A stretch of 64,000 nt of DNA from Chrysophaeum taylorii (taxonomy: Eukaryota; Sar; Pelagophyceae; Pelagomonadales; Pelagomonadaceae): NCBI GenBank assembly GCA_029834535.1, contig JAQMWT010000012.1, forward strand, positions 1 to 64,000, given 5' to 3'. The position numbers were made by a program, and so were the translations under genes. Of this stretch, positions 54,033-60,686 are shown piece by piece (the stretch's first letter is position 1; every line of letters begins with the position of its first letter). Below the pieces are notes generated by a model. It saw nothing but the letters and a program-made list of their open reading frames with translations. It did not search any database and was not told where the DNA came from.

Positions 54033-55850
54033 TAACGCGAAGAAGGAGCGCTTCTTCTTCTTCTTCTTCTTCTTTGTTGTTTTCCCCCGTTTCTTGGGTG
54101 CGAGGCGTGCTGCCTCGTCGCACCACGCGAGGGCGCGCGGTGGGTCGAGCGCGCTACCGAGCCGCAGTTCGCAGGCGAGGTTGCTCGGGTAGCAGTCGAT
54201 GGCCTCGCGGACCTCGGGGGAGAAAACGGAGGTCAGGTTCCCCCGGATCCCGGAAAGGTCATGGGGCCCGTAGGTGTGGGCCCGGAGGCGGAGGGCGGCG
54301 TGGAGGGCGTCGAGCGCTCGCGCCGGGTCGCGGACCATCGCGTCTCCGCGAACAAAAATAACGCGGTCGGCGGCTCCGCCGTCTCGCCACCACGGCGCGA
54401 TGCGGTCGACGAGACACGTCGACCGAAGCGCGGCGCGAAATCGGCGCGGGCGGCCACCCCGCTTGACGGCCGCCTCGAGCCGCGCGAGCTCGAGGGGCGA
54501 CGCGAGGCCCCCGAGGAGGAGCTGGGTGGAGGGGGGTGCGAGCACGACGACCACTCTCTCCGGGGGGGACACCGCGGTGACATCATCATCAAGCTCGAGC
54601 CGGCCGTTGGTCCGACGCAAATCGGGATGGCGGGCGAGGAGGTCCGCGAGCGGCCCGGCGCCGAGGACCCTAAAGTCGCAGGGGCTGTTCGCACACGACG
54701 CACCCCCGGTCGTCGTCGTCGTCGTCGTCGGTAATCTCAGCAGCCTCGTGAGCAACACCAGCGGCGGCGTGGTAATCGCCGGCTCTGGCGCGGGAGTCGT
54801 CGCGGGCTTGGGGACGGGCGGTCGCGAGGAACGTAAGACTGGCATCTCGGAAACGCGGGCGGCGTCGCACCAGCCGAAAACGGTGTCCTCGGCATCGACC
54901 GCCTTCTCCAAGCGCGCCTCGCAGTTCCGGAGGCGCGGAAGGCAGTTGATGACGGCTCTGGCGACGGGGAGGAGCGAGAGGTTTGTCGCGCGGCGTACGT
55001 TCTCCTCGACCATAAGATCGTCGGGCGCGTAGGCGTGGGGCTCGACGCCGAGGAAGTCGTGGAGGTGGTCGAGGATCCGTTGGCGCTGCGGGAGCGGTCC
55101 TCGGAGGTCTTCGCTGCGAATGAGGTAAAACCGCGTCGAGGGAAAAAACCGGAGCCACGCGTTTAGCTTGTCGACGTAACAGTTATCCATCAGGAGCTGG
55201 TTGAGCTTGTGGGGCATCTGGTTTTCGCCAGACTTGAGCGATTCCTGGAGCCTGGTGATCTTCGCGGTAGCGAGGGGGTTAGACATGAAGCGGTCGGCAG
55301 GACTCTTGACCAGGACGACGAGCTTGAGGCGCGGGAGGCGCGTCCTCAGCCAGCTCATCGTCCTTTCCGAGGCCGGGACGCCCATGTCGCCGCCGAGCAT
55401 CGGGGTCGCGTCGAAGGTAAAGTTTTTTCCCGGAACGCGCACGGGGAATTGGCTCGCGTAGGCCTCGAGATCGCAAGAAGCTCGCTCGTTCGGTCCGTGC
55501 TGCAAGTCGCAAAATTCCGGCCGGTAAAAGTAGAAATGTTCCTTCCGCGTCCCGAAGGTGATGCGCGGATGCTTTTCGAGGTACTTTGACAGCGAGGTTG
55601 TGCCGCACCGCCCGAACCCTATAATCAGGAACGATGGCGCGCAGTACCCGAGGACCCCGCGCGGGGGACGACGAATGGGAACGCGCCCCGGCGCGAAACA
55701 CCGCGCAGACCACGCCGCCCTCCCCCCCTCCTCAGACTCCTCAGACTCGGAAGTTGACCGCAGCCGGAACCCGCTGTCGAAGCTTCGGACCACCGTGGTC
55801 GCAACAACAACAACAACAACAACAACGTGGCGGCCATATAATAGGCCCAT
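54024..55850 (-). CDS. Type II membrane sulfotransferase with a duplicated, degenerate second domain
   Basis: A 608-residue protein starting at 55850 (MGLLYGRHVV); an open upstream extension overlaps the GT92 gene and is not used. Residues 8-22 are a Val-rich signal anchor encoded by a GTT/GTC microsatellite. Domain 1 (about 70-335) is a Golgi-type carbohydrate sulfotransferase: the 5-prime-phosphosulfate loop PSFLIIGFGRCGTTSLSKYL at about 73-92, and the 3-prime-phosphate segment LVVLVKSPADRFMS at about 177-190 with the family Arg and Ser. Domain 2 (about 390-595) repeats the same layout (FRVLGAGPLADLLARHPDL, then VVVVLAPP, LVDRIAPWWR, FVRGDAMVRD, HTYGPHDL and LAWCDEA) but lacks the GTT loop, so it is probably inactive. 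It follows GT92 on the same strand by 14 bases. The tail is Lys-rich. The acceptor is unknown. Confidence 0.86.
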   Translation of the reverse strand: MGLLYGRHVVVVVVVVATTVVRSFDSGFRLRSTSESEESEEGGRAAWSARCFAPGRVPIRRPPRGVLGYCAPSFLIIGFGRCGTTSLSKYLEKHPRITFGTRKEHFYFYRPEFCDLQHGPNERASCDLEAYASQFPVRVPGKNFTFDATPMLGGDMGVPASERTMSWLRTRLPRLKLVVLVKSPADRFMSNPLATAKITRLQESLKSGENQMPHKLNQLLMDNCYVDKLNAWLRFFPSTRFYLIRSEDLRGPLPQRQRILDHLHDFLGVEPHAYAPDDLMVEENVRRATNLSLLPVARAVINCLPRLRNCEARLEKAVDAEDTVFGWCDAARVSEMPVLRSSRPPVPKPATTPAPEPAITTPPLVLLTRLLRLPTTTTTTTGGASCANSPCDFRVLGAGPLADLLARHPDLRRTNGRLELDDDVTAVSPPERVVVVLAPPSTQLLLGGLASPLELARLEAAVKRGGRPRRFRAALRSTCLVDRIAPWWRDGGAADRVIFVRGDAMVRDPARALDALHAALRLRAHTYGPHDLSGIRGNLTSVFSPEVREAIDCYPSNLACELRLGSALDPPRALAWCDEAARLAPKKRGKTTKKKKKKKKRSFFALSS

Positions 55851-55864
55851 AATAAGAACTAGGG

Positions 55865-57151
55865 TTAGCCGAGGTCCTCGGCGTGCACGAACCAGTCGTC
55901 GCTCACTCCTGCTGCCTGGTCTCTCATCAGTTCGAGGGCCTGGCCGCGGAGTTGGCTCGCGCGCTCCCTTCTTCTTTCCCTTCTTCGGACAGTCGTGGCA
56001 CTCGCGTTCCCCCCCATTTTTGGGTGATCGAACCGACGACGACGACGACGACGTCCTTCGTTTTTGTTTTTGTCGTCGTCGTCCAAGTCGTCGTCCAAGT
56101 CGTCGTCGTTGAGGGGCGTGCACTTGCCCCCCGCCGTGGTCGTCGTCGCGGAAGATGATCGTCTTTTTGCTTCGAGGGCGCAGACTGCCGGATCCGAGGC
56201 GGCCACGCACGCGCGGAGGCGAGCATCGAAGAGCCCGTCTCGGCGCAAGGGACTCGAGCGATCGCGCTGATACGCGCGGATTTTGCGCTCGAGCGCAGAC
56301 CCCTCGAGAAGACGTGGCTCGGCAAAGAACACATCACGGTCCTTGGCGGCCTTTTCCTTGGTCGTCACGTAAGCCTCGGGATAGAGGCAGGCATTCTTGT
56401 TGACGTATTTTTCGTCGTAGTCGCGGCGCGCGCCGTCTGAATTGACAGTCGATCGCTCGAGCCCCTCGGCCCGACTCCTGGTGGCGAGATGAAGGACGTG
56501 GGGACCCGAAACGGTCCTGTAAAAGACGGGCGGCCGCCGCCTGTTTGTGCTGCCGCGGACTCCGGGACGCTTGCGCGCGCGCCGACGCTTGTCCGAGTCG
56601 GCGAGTCCGAGCCGCACGGCGTGCTTCCGCAGCTTGGCGTGCGCGCCGGCGCACACGCGCTCCGCGTCGAGATAATGAGAGGACCGCCACGGCGCGACGA
56701 CGACAAACCTCGGGAGCCCGAGCTCGACGTCGAACGACGAGCATCTCACCGCCCGAGCCGCGCCGCCCAATTGCGCCGGCGCGAGGAACTCGTCGACCTC
56801 GATGAGCGCGGCCACGGATGCCTGCGTGTGGTTGATGCAGTGCCCGTACGCAGCGATCTGGAAATCTCCAACGACGTTGTCCGCTTTTGGCAAGTAGACC
56901 ACCTTCGCGAAGCCCTGCTTCTCGAAGGGCGCCGTCGCGCTACGCCAGTCATCCGTCGTTGAATTGTTCTCGTAGAGCACGACAAGATCGACGCCCGCGA
57001 GGGCGTGGTACGCGAGCCACTCGGTCAGATACGCGGCCTGTTGGTTCCGAAGGACGACGGCGCAAATGGCGAGAAGGTTTTGCCACATACAGTCGTCGTC
57101 GTCGTCGTCGTCGTCGGTATTGAGGAATCCGTTCATAAATACGTATCTCAA
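55865..57151 (-). CDS. Glycosyltransferase family 92-like protein
   Basis: A 428-residue protein. The core matches GT92 (DUF23) enzymes, which transfer galactose or related sugars in the secretory pathway: ICAVVLRNQQAAYLTEWLAY near 29-48 (family pattern K/RNE..YL.EW..YH), GVDLVVLYENNSTTDDW, FEKQGFAKVVYLP, then QIAAYGHC and ALIEVDEFLAP with the nucleotide-sugar motif EVDEF at 118-122, and later GPHVLHL. The first 20 residues include a GAC microsatellite-encoded Asp run and no clear membrane anchor; Met22 at 57088 is an alternative start, and a further 5-prime exon with a signal anchor cannot be excluded. The Arg/Asp-rich C-terminal third looks lineage-specific. It lies head-to-head with the peroxiredoxin gene, 26 bases apart at the longest starts, and just upstream of the sulfotransferase, suggesting joint work on glycans. 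Confidence 0.82.
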   Translation of the reverse strand: MRYVFMNGFLNTDDDDDDDDCMWQNLLAICAVVLRNQQAAYLTEWLAYHALAGVDLVVLYENNSTTDDWRSATAPFEKQGFAKVVYLPKADNVVGDFQIAAYGHCINHTQASVAALIEVDEFLAPAQLGGAARAVRCSSFDVELGLPRFVVVAPWRSSHYLDAERVCAGAHAKLRKHAVRLGLADSDKRRRARKRPGVRGSTNRRRPPVFYRTVSGPHVLHLATRSRAEGLERSTVNSDGARRDYDEKYVNKNACLYPEAYVTTKEKAAKDRDVFFAEPRLLEGSALERKIRAYQRDRSSPLRRDGLFDARLRACVAASDPAVCALEAKRRSSSATTTTAGGKCTPLNDDDLDDDLDDDDKNKNEGRRRRRRRFDHPKMGGNASATTVRRRERRRERASQLRGQALELMRDQAAGVSDDWFVHAEDLG

Positions 57152-57177
57152 ACACCAACGGTCGTCGACGTCGTCGA

Positions 57178-57675
57178 ATGTTACGAGTGCGTGGCAGTCT
57201 TCTCATGACCTCTTCTGCTGCGCGCGCCATGTCGACGGGTGTCGTCAAAGTCCCGACGTTCTCGGTAAGCGCGCACACCGGCGAGACGGTTTCTTCGTCG
57301 TCGCTCGCGGGCCGCAAGTACCTCCTGTGGTTCTTCCCCAAGGCGGACACGCCCGGATGAACCGCGGAGGGTAAGGCGTTCACCGAGTTGGACGCCGCGT
57401 TCCAGGCCAAGGGGTTCGACATCTACGGCGTGTCGGTGGACTCCGCCGAGGCGAACGCGGCCTTTGCTGCGAAATACCATTTCACCTTTCCCCTGCTTTG
57501 CGACACGAGCAAGGCGATGACCCGGGCGTTCGAGTGTTGCCGCGCTTCGGGTGACGACCCCTGCGCGATGTCGAAGCGCGTCTGCGTGTGCGTCGATGCC
57601 GACGGCACTGTTTTCAAGTACATTGACCCCTTCGATGCTCTCCAAGGTCCCAAACAACTCCTCGAAGAACTCTGA
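57178..57675 (+). CDS. PRXQ: Peroxiredoxin Q/BCP type with in-frame UGA at the catalytic position (probable selenoprotein)
   Basis: A thiol peroxidase of the PrxQ/BCP family, which reduces hydrogen peroxide and alkyl peroxides. Reading from 57178, the frame is continuous to the stop at 57673-57675 except for a TGA at 57358-57360, which falls exactly where the peroxidatic cysteine belongs: FFPKADTPG-(UGA)-TAEGKAF, against the family pattern TPGCT. Downstream the family is fully recognisable (FDIYGVSVDSAEANAAFAAKY, FTFPLLCDTS, VCVCVDADGTVFKYIDPFDA). With selenocysteine at the UGA the protein is 165 residues. Met18 (57229) is the alternative start, and 57178 would add a short leader. The usual resolving Cys five residues later is absent, but the C-terminal half has several Cys. 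An inactive gene or base error is the alternative; the precise placement at the catalytic residue makes selenocysteine much more likely. Confidence 0.87.
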
Positions 57676-57699
57676 TCACGCGACGACGAGGTTGCTGCT

Positions 57700-57740
57700 C
57701 CACATGACGGTCGCTTTCTACCGCGACGGAAGTACGCGGG
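57700..57740 (+). promoter_or_regulatory. Possible SECIS-like hairpin in the 3-prime UTR of the peroxiredoxin
   Basis: ATGA at 57704-57707 is followed by GGTCGC, a short loop containing CC, then GCGACGGA, so a short helix with a UGA/GA pair can be drawn. The stem is only about five to seven base pairs, shorter than a canonical eukaryotic SECIS, so this is a weak candidate. The real element may lie elsewhere before about 57900. Confidence 0.22.
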
Positions 57741-57961
57741 GAGCGCGCGCCCGAGACTCACGCAGCAGCAGCAGCAGCAGCATTGTTGTAAAAATTCTAA
57801 AAAAAAGATGTTTAGAAAGAAAGAAAGAAGGAAAGAAAGAAAGAAAGGGCACGTAGGGAGAGGTGAGATCTTCCTTCCTCGTAGGTGCGGCGATCAGCAT
57901 AATAAAAAAATTGGTCGTCGTCGCTGTGGCTGGGTAAAGTTGAGGCGGCTCCTTCTTCCTC

Positions 57962-58999
57962 CTAGGCCGATACGGCGGGGACGTTGGTGGTGGTCTGAAG
58001 CGCGGAGGTCGCGTCGAAGGGGGAGGTAATTCTTCGGCGAGCGCGGGCGTAGGCGGCGAGGGCCTCCGCGTTGGCCAAATTGCCCAAAGAGTCGTTCCGA
58101 ATCATGGAGGCGAGGCCGTCGGTGGCGGCCGTGTTGGAGTCGCAGCGGGTAAGATCCCCCGAGAGGACGGGCTTGGGCAGGAAGCGGGGAGCGTGGTCGG
58201 GCTCGTGGGCGGCGACGAGGTCCTTTTGGGCGCAGATGAGGGCGTTCCGGGTCGCCCAGCCCGAGGCATCGGCGGCGAACTTGGCGAGGCGCGAGGCCGA
58301 GGCCCCCCGAGCGTGCATCCTTAGGACGGCGCGCTGGGTACGTTGAATTTTTGAAGCTCTGGCGAAGCGCGTCTCCGGCTCGCAGACGAGACCGAGGCCG
58401 CGTCGCGACTCGCCCTCGATCCTGACGCGCCCCCCCGTCTGGACGACGGCCCGTTCGAGCCACAACCGGGACTGACTCATCGCGGCGTACTCCTCGGGCT
58501 GCCAATAGAGATCTCGGCGCGTGCGCGCGCTCATGTCGCCGAGGGCGATGATCTCGTGTTCTTCGTTCCGATCGAGGCAAAAGACGACGCGGCGCTTGCA
58601 CTCGGCGCGCCGGAGAGTCGCCTCGCACTCCTCAAAATCTGTGTCGGAGTCGACTAGGGACCCCGACGAGCACGACTTGGGCAGAGGAGTTTTCTGGCGT
58701 TCGTCCTCCGGCAGCTCCTCCTTCTCCCGCGATGGCGCCATGATGCGCCGCCTGCGCGTCGTCGCCGTTCCCACCGGGAGACTCTGGTCGGCGAGGGGGG
58801 GGGCCGAAGCGACGTGAAAGTCCACACCCCCCGAACCACTCCTCCTACAGTTCTCCTCGATCATCCGCGCGGGCGCCGCTGGTGTCGACGACCCAAAGAG
58901 CCCGCGCGCCAGGGCAACGACTCCCGCAAACAGACACCCCGCTCCATCCGACGAACACGAGACACCTTCGCGATCCTCCTCGAGGTGTCGTCGTCGCAT
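57962..58999 (-). CDS. Conserved protein of unknown function (heterokont-type family)
   Basis: Up to 345 residues; the likely real start is Met88 of the longest frame (MAPSREKEEL) or Met46 (MIEENC), because homology-like sequence begins after residue 130. The conserved core is RRVVFCLDRNEEHEIIALGD, then RRDLYWQPEEYAAM, RRGLGLVCEPETR, QRAVLRMHARGAS and KFAADASGWATRNALICAQ. This pattern (a YW..EEY block, an RGL block, a Q/RAVL block and a final S.WAT..A...G/Q.D block) resembles a family common in diatoms and other heterokont algae with no assigned function, recognised here from memory of its shape. The N-terminal part is disordered with Ser and acidic runs. It lies tail-to-tail with the peroxiredoxin and in tandem with ATG3, about 160 bases apart. 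Confidence 0.7.
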   Translation of the reverse strand: MRRRHLEEDREGVSCSSDGAGCLFAGVVALARGLFGSSTPAAPARMIEENCRRSGSGGVDFHVASAPPLADQSLPVGTATTRRRRIMAPSREKEELPEDERQKTPLPKSCSSGSLVDSDTDFEECEATLRRAECKRRVVFCLDRNEEHEIIALGDMSARTRRDLYWQPEEYAAMSQSRLWLERAVVQTGGRVRIEGESRRGLGLVCEPETRFARASKIQRTQRAVLRMHARGASASRLAKFAADASGWATRNALICAQKDLVAAHEPDHAPRFLPKPVLSGDLTRCDSNTAATDGLASMIRNDSLGNLANAEALAAYARARRRITSPFDATSALQTTTNVPAVSA

Positions 59000-59159
59000 A
59001 ATATATGTGTACGTGGCGTGCCTTTTTCTCCTCCTCTGACTGAGGGTTTTTCGCTAATAACAACACCCACAAAACAAGTGCTGTTGTAGCAATCTTGAAG
59101 TCAAGGGATAAGATTTTATGATTTCTTCGATCTTCATCCTACTAACGGACGAACGGACC

Positions 59160-59960
59160 TTACACCTCGACCTCCTGGGTGAAGTCGTAGTTGATGGTTG
59201 GGACGACCGACTGGAGAAACTTGAGGAATATGAAGAGGGCCTGGTCCGGCCGAGGGTTTGCGTCTTTTTTCGAGACGAGGGTGTCCAGGATGCGCTTCAT
59301 CGCAGCGGGGTGCTTGCAGGGGTGGATAGACGCGTGGAGGCTTCCCTCGAGGTGGGGGTGGAGCTCGAAGGTGACCGTCCGCCGCGCATAGTCAAGGATG
59401 ATGTCCTCAAACACTTGCGCCTGGCTCAAAGGCTGGGCATTCTCGTCGTATCCAAAAAACCACATCCGCGGCGTCTGCCAATACTTGTCGTAGGTTATCG
59501 AGAGGTCGTACGTCCGCGTTCGCAAGATCTTGTCGGCCGAGCTGGTCGCCTCGTCGGCGCTGATGGTCGCGTCCTCCAGCCCCGCGAGCTCGTCGTCTTC
59601 CGTCGTTTTCTCGCCGATCGTCTCGATCGTCTCTTCCGTTACGTCCTTCGCAAGCGACGGCGCGACCCAATCGTCTTCGTCGTCGGCCGACGTCATGACG
59701 GCACCCTCCATCGCGGCGGCCCGTTCGGCGCACGGGACGTTTGTCGTTACGAGAAATTGTTTGGTCTCCGGGAGGTACCGCTTCCGCCGGACCTCATCCC
59801 CTGCGCTCCAAGACCACGTCGGGCATTTGTACACGAGCTCATCTCCCGCGGCGACGAATTCCTCGGGGGTCAGGACCCCCCGCGCGAGGAAGGCCGACTC
59901 CCGGAGCACGGGCCACCACCGCTCGCGCACTTCCTTCCCCCGGGCCAGCAGCGATGTCAT
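59160..59960 (-). CDS. ATG3: Autophagy E2-like enzyme ATG3
   Basis: ATG3 joins ATG8 to phosphatidylethanolamine during autophagosome formation. The start is taken at 59960 (MTSLLARGKEVRERWW), matching the amphipathic N-terminal helix of the family; an in-frame ATG eight codons upstream is an alternative. Landmarks: VLTPEEFVAAGDELVYKCPTW near 30-50, KQFLVTTNVPC near 67-77, an acidic flexible region 93-142, then RTYDLSITYDKYWQTPRMWF, and the active site ASIHPCKHPAAMKRI with catalytic Cys215. The end is FLKFLQSVVPTINYDFTQEVEV, as expected. Length 266 is slightly below the usual 310, from a shorter flexible loop. It is intronless. Its promoter and first codons are part of a tandem duplication (59916-60131). 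Confidence 0.95.
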   Translation of the reverse strand: MTSLLARGKEVRERWWPVLRESAFLARGVLTPEEFVAAGDELVYKCPTWSWSAGDEVRRKRYLPETKQFLVTTNVPCAERAAAMEGAVMTSADDEDDWVAPSLAKDVTEETIETIGEKTTEDDELAGLEDATISADEATSSADKILRTRTYDLSITYDKYWQTPRMWFFGYDENAQPLSQAQVFEDIILDYARRTVTFELHPHLEGSLHASIHPCKHPAAMKRILDTLVSKKDANPRPDQALFIFLKFLQSVVPTINYDFTQEVEV

Positions 59961-60131
59961 GAAGATTATGTGACGCTTACCCAACTATATACTGAGTGAC
60001 CTCAACGTTGTTGACTCGTGAGACCACCGCTCGCGCACTTCCTCCACCCCGGGCCAGCAGCGATGTCATGAAGATTATGTGACGCTTACCCAACTATATA
60101 CTGAGTGACCTCAACGTTGTTGACTCGTGAG
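59916..60131. repeat. Tandem 108-base duplication covering the ATG3 5-prime end
   Basis: Bases 59916-60023 are repeated almost exactly at 60024-60131 (only a few differences, near CTTCCTTCCCCC versus CTTCCTCCACCC). The unit contains the first 15 codons of ATG3 with both candidate start codons, plus about 60 bases of upstream sequence. The upstream copy therefore carries a second, out-of-context ATG3 start. The high identity suggests a recent event. Confidence 0.93.
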
Positions 60132-60686
60132 ACATATGGCGGTCTCCGTCCCCGATTTATCGCCTGCCTACGACGCTTGCGCGCACACTGTGTAATGCGC
60201 AAGCGCGATGTTTTTTTTTTTTTTTTTTTAAAACATGTGTCGCCTTCATACACTTCACCCATCCTCAAGCGCCTTGGCGCGGAGACGACGTATATCAACC
60301 AACATCTAGATTATTTATTTCTCTCCGACCGAACTCCGCCGGGCAGGCCATGTTGCCCGCATACCCCGGAGCCGCCTCCCTCGGATTTTTAAAAGATGGA
60401 TGCTCACCTCCTGGTGCGCCTCTGGACAAACGTCCCGTCAATTCACGTTTGGCCGGGTTCGCAGCACAGCGCAGTCCGCAACTTTCACATACCAGTGAAG
60501 TAGTGCCTGCTACTCCCTACACAACCCAACAACATACCCTGACAACCGACCATCAGCTCGCCCTCAATAATTCTCCTTTTTTCTAGACCCCTCGTCCGAA
60601 AGAAGACAGAGCCTCTGATGCCGGGATCGATCGATCGATCGATCGATCGATCGCCACGCCAATGGCACTTTCTAGTAATAATAATA
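60132..60686. other. Intergenic region upstream of ATG3 with a hairpin and simple repeats
   Basis: Contains a perfect 9-base-pair hairpin (CGCTTGCGC at 60174-60182 and GCGCAAGCG at 60197-60205), followed by a T-run of about 19 bases (60211-60229), and an ATCG tetranucleotide microsatellite at about 60625-60652. No gene seen. Confidence 0.6.

Noticed and set aside
55851-56210. N-terminal extension of the sulfotransferase frame
   Set aside because: It overlaps the GT92 coding region and is basic low complexity; the signal anchor at Met 55850 is the natural start.
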